DNA from: Oceanobacillus sp. CFH 90083
GTDB lineage: Bacteria > Bacillota > Bacilli > Bacillales > Amphibacillaceae
Reading direction: 5' to 3'
NCBI RefSeq assembly: GCF_009389585.1
Contig: NZ_VIYG01000010.1
Location: forward strand, 103,531 to 167,530
Length of the DNA: 64,000 nt
A program made the position numbers and the translations under genes. The stretch's first letter is position 1. The number at the start of each line of letters is the position of its first letter. Shown here piece by piece: positions 8,800-18,156 of the stretch. The notes below the pieces were generated by a model. It ran no database searches. It was given only the letters and a program-made list of their open reading frames with translations, and was not told the DNA's origin.

Positions 8800-9732
8800 A
8801 TGAACCAATCGAGAAAAGTGACAGAAGGAGCATTAATGATCGCTATTTCTATCGTTATATTGATAGCTTCTTTATTTCCGATACTTAGTTTGCTTACAGC
8901 CTTTGTATTACCTGTTCCTTTTATTTTTTATGTGAAGCGGCATGGAGTAAAGGCAGGTCTTGTTATGACATTGGCTGTTGCTATTATTTCTACATTGCTG
9001 ATGTCTGTGATGATATTGCCAATTGTATTAATGGCAGCAGCAGGCGGTATTTTCATCGGATATGCAATCTATAAAAAGAATACAGCGTATGAAACACTGG
9101 CTCAAGGGACATTTGGGTTTATCCTTGGCGGGCTTCTGTCTTTTGTCTTTATTCAAACACTATTAGGTGTTAATATAATGGCTGAATATGAAAATATGGT
9201 AGAAGAATCTGTCAGGATGAGTGCATCTATGATAGAAAGTGTCAGCCCATCACTGAGCGGAGAAGATATTGAAGCGCTGCAAGAGACGCAAACTAACTTA
9301 TTACAGCAATTAATTCCTACCTTTATGGTTGTGTTTGCTTTTATTATCGCGTTTCTCACGCAATGGATCAGCTATAAATTATTAAACCGGATAGAAAAAG
9401 AAAAATTATCCTTTCCTCCATTGCGTGAATTACAATTTCCAAATGCCATTATTTGGATTTACCTGTTGGCATTAGTTCTTTCTGTGATTGGTTTTGAAGA
9501 AGGAAGTACGATGGCATTTGGAGCGCAGAATTTACTGATGATTGTTGGAATTGCTTTGGTATTGCAAGGATTTTCATTTATTTTTTATTTTGCGCATATC
9601 AAGAAAATCGCAAAAATAGTCCCGATCTTAATTGTTATCACAACAATAATTTTTCCTGGATTTCTTCTTTATTTCATCCGAATCTTAGGTATAATTGATA
9701 TAGGTTTTCGATTAAGAGGTCGGTTGAAATAA
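8800..9732 (+). CDS. yybS: YybS family DUF2232 membrane protein
   Basis: A 310-residue integral membrane protein, the regular partner of gdpP and rplI in Bacillaceae. It begins with TEGALMIAISIVILIASLF and has about eight helices, with a soluble loop (about 120-165) rich in Glu/Ser. The DUF2232 family looks like the substrate-binding S components of ECF transporters, but no cargo is known. ATG 8800 is chosen because GAGGTG lies 7 bases upstream; a GTG at 8791 would overlap that site. Confidence 0.85.
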   Translation: MNQSRKVTEGALMIAISIVILIASLFPILSLLTAFVLPVPFIFYVKRHGVKAGLVMTLAVAIISTLLMSVMILPIVLMAAAGGIFIGYAIYKKNTAYETLAQGTFGFILGGLLSFVFIQTLLGVNIMAEYENMVEESVRMSASMIESVSPSLSGEDIEALQETQTNLLQQLIPTFMVVFAFIIAFLTQWISYKLLNRIEKEKLSFPPLRELQFPNAIIWIYLLALVLSVIGFEEGSTMAFGAQNLLMIVGIALVLQGFSFIFYFAHIKKIAKIVPILIVITTIIFPGFLLYFIRILGIIDIGFRLRGRLK

Positions 9733-9831
9733 GAATAAGAAAAGGAAGAAGTTTGCTGTGTCATTTTTATTGGACTTTTTGCACATCCTCTTATAAAGAA
9801 AGACTGTTGGAGTTTGAAGGAGCTGAATGCC

Positions 9832-11817
9832 GTGCCAGATTTAGAGAATAGACCAACATTGAGCAAGCATGTATGGCTGATTTATATCCTTACTTTTTTG
9901 CTGCTTCTATGTGTGTGGTACTATCAATGGATAGTTGGCTTAATAATGACAGTTGTCTTCGCTGCTTCATTTTATTATAGTATTCGAACGGAAAGAGTGC
10001 TTCTGGATGAAGCGGAAGAATATATATCGACCATTTCTCATCGTGTCAAAAAAGTTGGTTCGGAGGCTTTATTAGAGATGCCTTTTGGAATCGTTCTATT
10101 CAATGAGAATTATCAAATAGAATGGTCTAATCCGTTTATGAACCAATTTAAAACAAGCAAAGACACGATTATAGGTGAATCTCTTAATAATTTATCTGAA
10201 GATTTAATTCCGATGATTATTGAAAATAGAGATGAGATATGGGTGAAAATAGGAGATTATACGTTCCTGTGTGTGATTAAAAAGGAAGAAAAACTGCTCT
10301 ATTTCCTTGATCGTACAGAGCATCAGCATCTGAAGGATCGCTATCATAATGAACAGACAGTACTGGCCATTATCTTTTTAGATAACTACGAGGAAATCAC
10401 GCAAAATATGGATGATACAGCCAAGAGTCAATTAAATTCTCAAGTAACGGCGGTTCTGAATAACTGGTCCAGCCATTATGGGCTTTATTTGAAGCGAACG
10501 TCACAGGAAAGATTCTTAGCTGTTGGAAATATAGAAATTCTGGAGGAACTGGAAAAAGTAAAATTCTCTATTTTAGATGAAGTCCGGGAAATGGAAGGAT
10601 CTGAGAGTAATCCAGTCACATTAAGTATTGGCGTCGGCGTTGGAAACATGACACTGCCGGAGATAGGTGAAGTGGCACAGTCCAGTTTAGATTTAGCTTT
10701 AGGCCGCGGCGGTGACCAGGTTGCTATTAAGGATGAAAATGGAAAAGTACGCTTTTATGGCGGAAAGACGAATCCAATGGAAAAACGTACCCGTGTAAGA
10801 GCCCGAGTGATTTCTCATGCATTAAAAGAGCTGGTCCGTGCCAGTGATAATGTGATTATTATGGGGCATAAATCACCGGATATGGATGCGATTGGTGCAG
10901 CTATTGGTGTTTTAAATATTGCTAAAACAAATGATGTTTCCGGCTATATTGTATTTGATGAAAATGAAGTAGAGTCCGGTGTTTCCAAGCTGATGAATCA
11001 TATTCGTGAAGATGAGGAGCTCTGGGAGCAATTTATCAGCCCGGATGAAGCCGAAGAACTGATGATAGACCAGCAGAGTTTATTAATTATTGTTGATACC
11101 CATAAGCCAAATATGGTTGCAGTAGAAAGCTTATTAAACTATACCGATTATAAAATTGTTATTGATCATCATCGCCGGGCTGAGGAGTTCATTGATAATC
11201 CGACGCTTGTTTACATGGAGCCTTATGCATCGTCTACAGCAGAACTGGTAACAGAGCTATTGGAGTATCAGCCGAAAGGAACCAAGCTGAAAGTATTGGA
11301 GGCAACAGCGCTGTTAGCTGGAATTATCGTTGATACGAAAAGCTTTACACTGCGTACAGGCTCCAGGACGTTTGATGCGGCATCTTATCTCAGATCACAA
11401 GGTGCAGATACTGTATTGGTTCAGAGACTGCTCAAAGAAGACTTAGATGTATTCGTCGAGCGCAGTCATATTATTGAAAGAACACAAATATATAATAATC
11501 ATATTGCGATTGCGAAAGCACCAAGTGGAAAAGCATACAGCCCGGTGCTGATAGCCCAAGCCGCAGATACCTTGCTGACAATGGAAGGCATTTCCGCATC
11601 ATTTGTTATTTCGGAAAGATCGGATGGCAGAGTGGGCATTAGTGCCAGATCACTTGGCGATGTTAATGTCCAGGTCATCATGGAGAAAATGAATGGCGGC
11701 GGACATTTGACTAATGCAGCTACGCAAATCGCCGGCAAAAATATCGATCAAGTAGAAGAGATGCTTGTTGAAATTATTGATGAGCTGGAGTATAAAAAAG
11801 GGAGAGATTCAGAATGA
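9832..11817 (+). CDS. gdpP: cyclic-di-AMP phosphodiesterase GdpP
   Basis: A 661-residue membrane-bound c-di-AMP hydrolase. Two N-terminal helices (about 15-55) are followed by a PAS-like domain, a degenerate GGDEF domain (ending [17 protein letters not shown]), and a DHH/DHHA1 hydrolase domain. The catalytic metal motifs are [18 protein letters not shown] and IDHHR, and the DHHA1 end has [14 protein letters not shown] 9832 is preferred as start since AAGGAG is 9 bases upstream, inside the longer TTG-initiated frame. Its stop overlaps the rplI start by ATGA, implying translational coupling. It lowers c-di-AMP, which controls potassium and osmolyte uptake. Confidence 0.96.
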   Translation: MPDLENRPTLSKHVWLIYILTFLLLLCVWYYQWIVGLIMTVVFAASFYYSIRTERVLLDEAEEYISTISHRVKKVGSEALLEMPFGIVLFNENYQIEWSNPFMNQFKTSKDTIIGESLNNLSEDLIPMIIENRDEIWVKIGDYTFLCVIKKEEKLLYFLDRTEHQHLKDRYHNEQTVLAIIFLDNYEEITQNMDDTAKSQLNSQVTAVLNNWSSHYGLYLKRTSQERFLAVGNIEILEELEKVKFSILDEVREMEGSESNPVTLSIGVGVGNMTLPEIGEVAQSSLDLALGRGGDQVAIKDENGKVRFYGGKTNPMEKRTRVRARVISHALKELVRASDNVIIMGHKSPDMDAIGAAIGVLNIAKTNDVSGYIVFDENEVESGVSKLMNHIREDEELWEQFISPDEAEELMIDQQSLLIIVDTHKPNMVAVESLLNYTDYKIVIDHHRRAEEFIDNPTLVYMEPYASSTAELVTELLEYQPKGTKLKVLEATALLAGIIVDTKSFTLRTGSRTFDAASYLRSQGADTVLVQRLLKEDLDVFVERSHIIERTQIYNNHIAIAKAPSGKAYSPVLIAQAADTLLTMEGISASFVISERSDGRVGISARSLGDVNVQVIMEKMNGGGHLTNAATQIAGKNIDQVEEMLVEIIDELEYKKGRDSE

Positions 11818-12260
11818 AAGTTATTTTCTTAAAAGATGTAAAAGGGAAAGCAAAGAAAGGCGAAGTAAAAAATGTTCCCGACGGCTATGCTCGTAATTAC
11901 CTGTTAAAAAATAATCTGGCAGAAGAAGCTACTTCCGGAAATCTGAAAGCACTTGATGCGAAAAAGAAAAAACAAAATAAATTAGAAATAGAAGAAAAAG
12001 AAAATGCAATTAAATTAAAAGATAAATTAGCTGATTTAACCGTTGAGCTGGAAGCAAAATCTGGGGAAAATGGCCGTTTGTTTGGGTCGATTACAAGTAA
12101 ACAGATTTCAGAAGGATTAAATAAGCAGCATGGTTATAAAATTGATAAGCGAAAATTAGAATTAGATGAGCCGATCCGTGCTTTGGGATATACAAATGTT
12201 CCGGTTAAATTGCATCCGGAAGTGTCTGGATCTGTGAAGGTTCATGTGAAAGAAAAATAA
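11814..12260 (+). CDS. rplI: 50S ribosomal protein L9
   Basis: A 148-residue L9 with the standard architecture. The N-terminal rRNA-binding domain ([34 protein letters not shown]) is followed by a long charged helix (about 45-75) and a C-terminal domain containing [13 protein letters not shown]. Its start codon overlaps the gdpP stop. The gene order yybS-gdpP-rplI-dnaB is the same as in B. subtilis. Confidence 0.98.
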   Translation: MKVIFLKDVKGKAKKGEVKNVPDGYARNYLLKNNLAEEATSGNLKALDAKKKKQNKLEIEEKENAIKLKDKLADLTVELEAKSGENGRLFGSITSKQISEGLNKQHGYKIDKRKLELDEPIRALGYTNVPVKLHPEVSGSVKVHVKEK

Positions 12261-12297
12261 TGAATTTAAAGGTAAAGCAATGAAACAAAAGAGGGCA

Positions 12298-12420
12298 GAA
12301 AAAGAAATTGGCACAGGGAGAAAGTGCGCCGGTTTCTTTTTTTCCACTTTTGTATAAAAAATTTAAGAAATAAAGTACGGCGGACACGATTGTCCTGATA
12401 TCGACATTGTGACCGTACTT
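12298..12420 (+). terminator. terminator after rplI and a second stem-loop
   Basis: An imperfect GC-containing stem at about 12298-12346 (GAAATTGGCAC paired with GTGCGCCGGTTTC) ends in TTTCTTTTTTT. A second dyad follows: AAGTACGG (12373-12380) with CCGTACTT (12413-12420), enclosing CAC/GTG and TGTC/GACA inner pairs. The second has no T-run and may be an RNA structure in the dnaB leader. Confidence 0.55.
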
Positions 12421-12513
12421 AGTCGATGAAAGCATAAAGAAGGCAATCCTATGCTTTTCAGGCTCGGCCTGCCAAGTTTTCTTTATCATAAAAACAGAGA
12501 TGGGGATAATAAG

Positions 12514-13878
12514 ATGAGTGCATCTTTCAGTGATCGTACACCACCGCATAATTTAGAAGCAGAGCAATCCGTTTTAGGTGCTGTGTTCTTAGAGCCGACA
12601 GCATTTGTTCAGGCTTCGGAAATATTGATTCCAGAAGATTTCTACCGCGCGAGTCATCAGCTTATCTTTACAGCGATGATGACCTTGTCTGAACGTGGGG
12701 AACCAATTGATGTTGTGACGGTTACCACGTTTTTAAACGACCGGAAGCAGCTGGGAGAAGTAGGCGGTGTATCTTACTTAACAGAGCTGGCAGAAAGTGT
12801 GCCAACTGCAGCTAATGTGGAGTATTACAGCAGAATTGTAGAAGAAAAATCAACCCTGCGTAGCTTAATTCGGAAGGCAACAGATATTGTGACCGCATCT
12901 TTTGAAAAAGAAGATGAGGTGGAGGATGTTTTAAACGATGCAGAGAAAAGCATCCTGGAGGTTTCCGGGCGTAAAAATTCGGGAGCTTTCAAAAATATAA
13001 AAGACGTCTTAATTGATGTATATGATAATATTGAGCAGCTTCATCAGCAAAAAGGTGATGTAACAGGTGTGCCAACCGGTTTTATGGATTTGGACCGGAT
13101 TACATCAGGCTTTCAGCGAAATGATTTAATCATTATTGCCGCCCGTCCTTCTGTGGGGAAAACAGCCTTTGCGTTAAACGTAGCTCAAAATGTAGCGGTG
13201 AAGACAGATGAAAATGTAGCGATTTTCAGTCTGGAGATGGGAGCGGATCAGCTGGTTCAGCGTATGCTGTGTGCAGAGGGGAATATTGATGCACAGCGCC
13301 TTAGAAACGGGCAGCTGCAAGCAGATGATTGGAGTAAACTCACGATGGCGATGGGATCGCTGTCGAATGCAGGGATTTATATTGATGATACGCCAGGGGT
13401 GCGTGTCAATGAAATTCGCTCCAAATGCCGTCGTTTGAAGCAGGAGCACGGGCTAGGCATGATTCTGATTGATTACTTGCAGCTTATCCAGGGCAGCGGC
13501 AGCTCGAAGGAAAACCGTCAGCAGGAGGTCTCGGAGATTTCCCGTGCTTTAAAGGGGTTAGCCCGTGAACTGGAAGTACCGCTGATTGCCTTATCCCAGC
13601 TGTCCCGTGGAGTAGAATCCAGACAGGATAAGCGGCCAATGATGTCAGATATCCGTGAATCAGGAAGTATTGAGCAGGATGCGGATATTGTAGGCTTCTT
13701 ATATCGTGATGATTATTATGATAAGGAGACAGAGAAAGAAAATATTATTGAGATTATTATCGCTAAACAACGTAATGGTCCAACTGGTACTGTAGAGCTT
13801 GCCTTTGTAAAAGAATATAATAAATTCGTAGATCTCGATCATCGCTACGGGGAAGGAGATATCCCGCCGGCGATGTAG
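12514..13878 (+). CDS. dnaB: replicative DNA helicase (DnaB; B. subtilis DnaC)
   Basis: A 454-residue hexameric replicative helicase, identical in length to the B. subtilis protein. The N-terminal domain begins PPHNLEAEQSVLGAVFLEP; the RecA-like domain has Walker A ARPSVGKTAFALN (about 211-223), IFSLEMGADQLVQRML, Walker B LIDYLQLIQG, and the arginine-finger region ESGSIEQDADIV. ATG 12514 is used because the 21 extra residues of the longer frame are not typical and overlap the upstream leader structure. It unwinds DNA at the replication fork. Confidence 0.97.
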   Translation: MSASFSDRTPPHNLEAEQSVLGAVFLEPTAFVQASEILIPEDFYRASHQLIFTAMMTLSERGEPIDVVTVTTFLNDRKQLGEVGGVSYLTELAESVPTAANVEYYSRIVEEKSTLRSLIRKATDIVTASFEKEDEVEDVLNDAEKSILEVSGRKNSGAFKNIKDVLIDVYDNIEQLHQQKGDVTGVPTGFMDLDRITSGFQRNDLIIIAARPSVGKTAFALNVAQNVAVKTDENVAIFSLEMGADQLVQRMLCAEGNIDAQRLRNGQLQADDWSKLTMAMGSLSNAGIYIDDTPGVRVNEIRSKCRRLKQEHGLGMILIDYLQLIQGSGSSKENRQQEVSEISRALKGLARELEVPLIALSQLSRGVESRQDKRPMMSDIRESGSIEQDADIVGFLYRDDYYDKETEKENIIEIIIAKQRNGPTGTVELAFVKEYNKFVDLDHRYGEGDIPPAM

Positions 13879-13899
13879 AGAACCTGAGTGCTTTTCTAA

Positions 13900-13946
13900 A
13901 AAGATATGATTTTCCATTTGATAATGAGAATCATATCTTTTTTATA
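13900..13946 (+). terminator. terminator after dnaB
   Basis: A 15-bp stem with one mismatch (13900-13914 and 13926-13940, core AAAGATATGATT) is followed by TTTTTAT. It closes the core operon; the transport genes begin beyond it. Confidence 0.85.
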
Positions 13947-13995
13947 TTAGGAAATCATTTTGAATTTTTTTCTAATTCAACTAATTTTTATTAAA

Positions 13996-14010
13996 AATTT
14001 TCATAAAATG
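13996..14010 (+). promoter_or_regulatory. CodY-box-like site upstream of peptide-binding gene 1
   Basis: AATTTTCATAAAATG matches the CodY consensus AATTTTCWGAAAATT at 13 of 15 positions. It lies about 150 bp before the start of the first binding-protein gene. CodY represses peptide and amino-acid uptake genes when branched-chain amino acids and GTP are plentiful, which fits the downstream genes. Confidence 0.5.
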
Positions 14011-14104
14011 ATGACAAAATAGGTTCTTTAGTTTACACTTAGGATTGTACTTATTACAAAATACATAGATAAGCCAGAGTTCACAGAAGATCTGTGAAAA
14101 AAGA

Positions 14105-14134
14105 TTTAAAAGTTTGAATATTCAAACTTTTAAA
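14105..14134 (+). promoter_or_regulatory. 30-bp perfect palindrome in leader of peptide-binding gene 1
   Basis: AAAAGTTTGAATATTCAAAC forms the core of a 30-bp perfect dyad centred on GAATATTC, 30 bases before the start codon. A dyad with the same centre and flanks lies before the second binding-protein gene, so the element was duplicated with the gene and kept. Confidence 0.5.
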
Positions 14135-14163
14135 TAAATATTTTATAACATAGGGGGAATAGA

Positions 14164-15774
14164 ATGAAGAATAGCTTATGGAAGTTAGGTTTGCTTTTCG
14201 TATTGATGATCATGCTTGTTGCTTGTGCAAGTGAGCCAGATGAAGGTGAAATGGATGCAGATGCAGAAGAAAGTACAAGCGGTGATACAGAAGCAGCTGG
14301 AAATGAGGGCGGTGACTTAATCATTGCTGCGGGATCAGATGCCGTATATCTCGACCCTCATATTGCAAATGATGTCCCATCAGGAAATGTAAATATTAAT
14401 ATCTATGAAACGTTAACTAAATTCGATGAAGATTTAGAGCTGGAAGGTCTTCTGGCTGAGAGCTGGGAAGATATTGCAGAGGATGTATGGGAGTTTAAAT
14501 TAAGAGAGGGTATCACCTTTCAAGATGGTTCTGAATTCAATGCAGAAGTTGTCAAGATGAATGTGGAACGTATTTTGGATGATGAAGTTGCATCACCAAG
14601 AAAAGTGTTATTTGAAATTATTGATGAGGTAAAAGTAATCGATGATTATACAGTGCAATTTATTACATCTTCTCCATTTGCACCGCTCCCATCTCATTTT
14701 GCTCACTATGCATCGAGCATGGTCAGCCCTGAAGCAATTGAAGCGGATTATGAGAATGCAGAGGCTGGAAATGAGTATGGTGCGTACATTTCCGAAAACC
14801 CGGTGGGAACAGGGATGTTTGAATTTGAAAGCTGGGATCCCGGCTCAGAAATCGTTCTTACAAATAATACCGATTATTGGGGCGAGGGTGCAAAGGTAGA
14901 TACTGTTACGTTTAAAGTAGTGCCTGAAACGTTAACAAGAGTTGCTGAAGTAGAATCTGGACAGGCACATATTGTTGATCCGCTTATCTCAAACAATATT
15001 GAGCAATTGGAAAATAGCAGTGAAGCAAATATTTATATCCGCGATGGAGCATCAATCACTTACCTGGGATTTAATGTCGAAAAAGAGCCGTTTACGGATG
15101 AAAGAGTGCGCAGAGCAATTTCCATGGCACTGAATAGAGAAGAAATGGTAGACGGAATTCTGGATGGCGCTGGAGTGATTGCCAAGGGGCCGGTCAATGA
15201 CACAAACTTTGGTTATCGTGATGATATTGATGCCATTGAATTTGATCCGGAGGCTGCCAAAGAATTATTAGCTGAAGCAGGGTATGAAGATGGCTTTTCA
15301 ACAACCATTTGGACAAATGATTCGCAAGAGCGTATTGATATAGCAACGTATGCACAATCTTTATTAGCCGATATTGGTGTTGATGTTGAGATTCAGGAAC
15401 TAGAATGGGGAACTTATCTAGAACGTACCGGTAATGGAGAGCATGAGATGTTTATTCTTGGATTGTCTCTTGGAACACATGATGCGGATTACCCGATGCA
15501 TATGCTGTTTCATTCTGATAACGCCGGCCCTCCGGGAAACCGTACTATGATGAGGGATGAAACATTTGATGAAATGCTGCATGAAGCCCGAATCGAGCAG
15601 GATGAAGATACTCGTCTGGATTTATATGTAGAAGCGGCAAATTATCTAAATGAACAATCACCAATGGCCTTCCTGTATCACCCGGATCGTATTATGGGCT
15701 ATCATAATACTGTTGAAGGCTTCTGGTCAGATCCATCAGGGTTATATCAGTTGAAAGACGTAACGATTCAATAA
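14164..15774 (+). CDS. family-5 peptide-binding lipoprotein, copy 1
   Basis: A 536-residue solute-binding lipoprotein of the Opp/Dpp/Gsi class (SBP family 5). The signal peptide ends in LVAC with the lipid-modified Cys at residue 21, followed by an acidic Glu/Asp/Ser linker. The binding domain starts GGDLIIAAGSDAVYLDPHIA and has the family pattern LREGITFQDGSEFNAEVVK. NVERILD and VASPR resemble proteins annotated as glutathione- or dipeptide-binding, but the ligand is not established. It is the first of three tandem paralogues; the permeases and ATPases are encoded convergently at 19.9-23.8 kb. Copies 1 and 2 are very similar, with locally near-identical DNA. Confidence 0.9.
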   Translation: MKNSLWKLGLLFVLMIMLVACASEPDEGEMDADAEESTSGDTEAAGNEGGDLIIAAGSDAVYLDPHIANDVPSGNVNINIYETLTKFDEDLELEGLLAESWEDIAEDVWEFKLREGITFQDGSEFNAEVVKMNVERILDDEVASPRKVLFEIIDEVKVIDDYTVQFITSSPFAPLPSHFAHYASSMVSPEAIEADYENAEAGNEYGAYISENPVGTGMFEFESWDPGSEIVLTNNTDYWGEGAKVDTVTFKVVPETLTRVAEVESGQAHIVDPLISNNIEQLENSSEANIYIRDGASITYLGFNVEKEPFTDERVRRAISMALNREEMVDGILDGAGVIAKGPVNDTNFGYRDDIDAIEFDPEAAKELLAEAGYEDGFSTTIWTNDSQERIDIATYAQSLLADIGVDVEIQELEWGTYLERTGNGEHEMFILGLSLGTHDADYPMHMLFHSDNAGPPGNRTMMRDETFDEMLHEARIEQDEDTRLDLYVEAANYLNEQSPMAFLYHPDRIMGYHNTVEGFWSDPSGLYQLKDVTIQ

Positions 15775-15789
15775 TAAGCAGATGTATAG

Positions 15790-15822
15790 GAAGAGGTGTC
15801 TTTTAACAGGCACTTCTTTTCT
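15790..15822 (+). terminator. terminator after peptide-binding gene 1
   Basis: An 11-bp RNA stem including G-U pairs (GAAGAGGTGTC with GGCACTTCTTTTC), with a T-rich 3' arm. A second weak hairpin followed by TTTTATTTTA lies at 15945-15978. Nothing else is recognisable in the 400-bp gap apart from the promoter elements listed. Confidence 0.6.
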
Positions 15823-16012
15823 TGTGTTGAAGAGGATGTTCCAAAGTCCTCGAATGATAATCGGCGAGTAATGACCTGCAAAAACTTCCCTCGTCTGTGG
15901 AAAACATAGCAGCCAATGCCTTTATCTGCCTGCTAAGGAAAGGTTACTGCCAAGTGATAGTTGGCCAGTATTTTATTTTAAAATGATTTCTGGTCAAACC
16001 AATATTATTGAA

Positions 16013-16027
16013 AATTTTCATAAAACA
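16013..16027 (+). promoter_or_regulatory. CodY-box-like site upstream of peptide-binding gene 2
   Basis: AATTTTCATAAAACA has three mismatches to the CodY consensus. The surrounding 30 bases (AAAATTTTCATAAAA, then TGACAAAA) are conserved with the region before copy 1, showing that the promoter was duplicated with the gene. Confidence 0.4.
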
Positions 16028-16112
16028 GTGACAAAAAGCCTTTTTTCGTATAAACTAAGATGGTGATTATTCTAAAAAAAGAAAAAGCTCCGTATAATAA
16101 AGTATACGGTAA

Positions 16113-16152
16113 ACCAATCGAAAAGTGCGAATATTCGCGCTTTTCGATTGGT
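16113..16152 (+). promoter_or_regulatory. 40-bp dyad in leader of peptide-binding gene 2
   Basis: The arms start ACCAATCGAAAAG and pair around GAATATTC with a single mismatch over 20 bp. It ends 24 bases before the start codon. It shares the AAAAGT..GAATATTC...CTTTT skeleton with the dyad before copy 1 while the other bases differ in a compensatory way, which points to a conserved RNA hairpin or operator. Confidence 0.5.
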
Positions 16153-16176
16153 GTTTTATTGCATAGGAGGAGTAGA

Positions 16177-17763
16177 ATGAAGAGTTACATATGGAAATTA
16201 GGTTTGCTTTTCGTATTGATGATCATGCTTGTTGCTTGCGCCAGTGAGCCGGATGAAGGTGAGGCAGGTGCTGATACGGAAGCAGTTGGAAATGAAGGCG
16301 GTGACTTAATTATCGCTGTAGGGGCTGATGCAATATCTTTAGATCCGCATATTGCAAACGACGTATCATCTGGAAATGTGAATATAAATATTTATGAGAC
16401 TTTAACTAAATTTAATGAAGATATCGAATTAGAACCGCTTTTAGCTGAAAGCTGGGAAGAAGTTGATGATAATATATGGGAGTTTAAGCTAAAAGAAGGA
16501 ATCACTTTCCAGGATGGCTCCGAGTTCAATGCAGAGGTCGTAAAGATGAATGTAGAGCGTATTTTGGATGATGAAGTTGCATCACCAAGAAAAGTGTTAT
16601 TCGAAGTTATTGATGAGATTAAAGTAATCGATGATTATACAGTGCAATTTATTACATCTTCTCCATTTGCACCGCTCCCATCTCATTTTGCTCACTATGC
16701 ATCAAGCATGGTCAGCCCTGAAGCAATTGAAGCGGATTATGAGAATGCAGAGGCTGGAAATGAGTATGGTGCATACATTTCCGAAAACCCGGTAGGTACG
16801 GGAATGTTTAATTTTGAAAAATGGGATGCTGGAGCAGAGATTGTTCTTACAAATAATGCTGATTATTGGGGTGATGGTGCGAAGGTAGATACAGTTACAT
16901 TTAAAGTAGTACCAGAAACCTTAACGAGAGTTGCTGAATTAGAAACAGGACAGGCACATATTGCTGATCCGCTAATCGCAAATAATATTGAACAATTAGA
17001 AAATAGCAGTGAAGCGAATATCTATATGCGTGAAGGCGCAGCTATTACCTATCTGGGATTCAATACAGAGAAGGAGCCATTTACGGATGAAAGAGTACGA
17101 CGGGCGATTTCTATGGCACTGAATAGAGAGGAAATGGTAGAAGGGATTCTGAATGGTGCTGGAGAAGTCGCTAAAGGACCTGTTAACGACACGAACTTTG
17201 GGTATCGTGATGATATTGAAGCAATCGAATATGATCCTGAAGCTGCAAAAGAATTATTAGCGGAAGCAGGGTATGAAGATGGCTTTTCAACCACAATTTG
17301 GACCAACGACACGCAGGAACGGATTGATGTTGCAACCTACGTTCAATCTTTACTTGCTGATATCGGTATTGATGTGACGATTCAGGAGTTTGAATGGGGA
17401 ACTTATATAGAGCGGACAAGTAACGGAGAGCATGATATGTTTATTTTTGGATTATCTCTTGGAACACATGATGCAGATTATCCAATGCATATGTTATTCC
17501 ACTCTGATAATGCTGGACCTCCGGGAAACCGTACTATGATGAGGGATGAAACGTTTGATGAAATGCTCTATGAGGCCCGAATCGAACAAGATGAAGATAA
17601 GCGTTTGGATTTATATGTGGAGGCAGCAAATTATCTAAATGAACAATCACCAATGGCCTTCCTGTATCATCCGAACGAAATTATGGGTTATCGTAATGAG
17701 GTACAAGGTTTTTGGACAGACACATCTGGATTATATCAATTAAAGGATGTCACAATTCAATAA
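16177..17763 (+). CDS. family-5 peptide-binding lipoprotein, copy 2
   Basis: A 528-residue close paralogue of the preceding gene, with a slightly shorter acidic linker. The lipobox is LVAC at residues 18-21. ATG 16177 is chosen because TAGGAGGAGTAGA precedes it; the longer frame from 16060 reads through the leader dyad. Protein identity to copy 1 is very high (for example SSPFAPLPSHFAHYASSMVS is unchanged). DNA identity is patchy: near-identical tracts alternate with tracts full of silent differences, as expected from gene conversion. It is presumably a binding component for the same transporter. Confidence 0.9.
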   Translation: MKSYIWKLGLLFVLMIMLVACASEPDEGEAGADTEAVGNEGGDLIIAVGADAISLDPHIANDVSSGNVNINIYETLTKFNEDIELEPLLAESWEEVDDNIWEFKLKEGITFQDGSEFNAEVVKMNVERILDDEVASPRKVLFEVIDEIKVIDDYTVQFITSSPFAPLPSHFAHYASSMVSPEAIEADYENAEAGNEYGAYISENPVGTGMFNFEKWDAGAEIVLTNNADYWGDGAKVDTVTFKVVPETLTRVAELETGQAHIADPLIANNIEQLENSSEANIYMREGAAITYLGFNTEKEPFTDERVRRAISMALNREEMVEGILNGAGEVAKGPVNDTNFGYRDDIEAIEYDPEAAKELLAEAGYEDGFSTTIWTNDTQERIDVATYVQSLLADIGIDVTIQEFEWGTYIERTSNGEHDMFIFGLSLGTHDADYPMHMLFHSDNAGPPGNRTMMRDETFDEMLYEARIEQDEDKRLDLYVEAANYLNEQSPMAFLYHPNEIMGYRNEVQGFWTDTSGLYQLKDVTIQ

Positions 17764-17776
17764 GGAACAAGTTTAT

Positions 17777-17816
17777 GGAAAGAGGTGTTCAAATGGACAT
17801 CTCTTTCCATATTATT
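17777..17816 (+). terminator. terminator after peptide-binding gene 2
   Basis: GGAAAGAGGTGT (17777-17788) pairs with ACATCTCTTTCC (17797-17808) with one G-U pair; the following bases ATATTATT are a weak T-tract. It is homologous in position to the terminator after copy 1. Confidence 0.6.
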
Positions 17817-18156
17817 AAGATGAAAATATTAGGTCTTTCAGAGGAAACGACAAAATAAGACAATAGAACTACATAAGGTTACAAAAAGTAAATAAAGGAC
17901 GTATTTAAATTTAGAACGAAATAAGTCATTCTATATCATGAAAACCCATACAAACCTTGTTATAAAGCTGATTTGAAGTAGTTGTCTTTTATTTCTATTA
18001 AAAATAGAGCGGAATCAGCTGATTACAAATAGATTAAAAATATATTAAGACATTTCAAAATTTTAGTAATTCAATCCTATTATTGAATTTATAGATCAGA
18101 TAGATTAGAATAAAGAAGTAAGACTATACAATATTCTAATTGAGGGGAGTACGAAT
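17817..18156. other. AT-rich intergenic region before peptide-binding gene 3
   Basis: About 340 bases without a gene. It contains small dyads (AATCAGCTGATT near 18012; AATTCAAT/ATTGAATT at about 18068-18091) and the ribosome site GAGGGGAG. The GAATATTC leader dyad and the clear CodY-like box seen before copies 1 and 2 are absent, so the third gene seems to be regulated differently. Confidence 0.4.

Noticed and set aside
16060..16176. 39-residue N-terminal extension of peptide-binding protein 2
   Set aside because: It reads through the leader dyad and would bury the signal peptide; the ATG at 16177 has a strong ribosome site.
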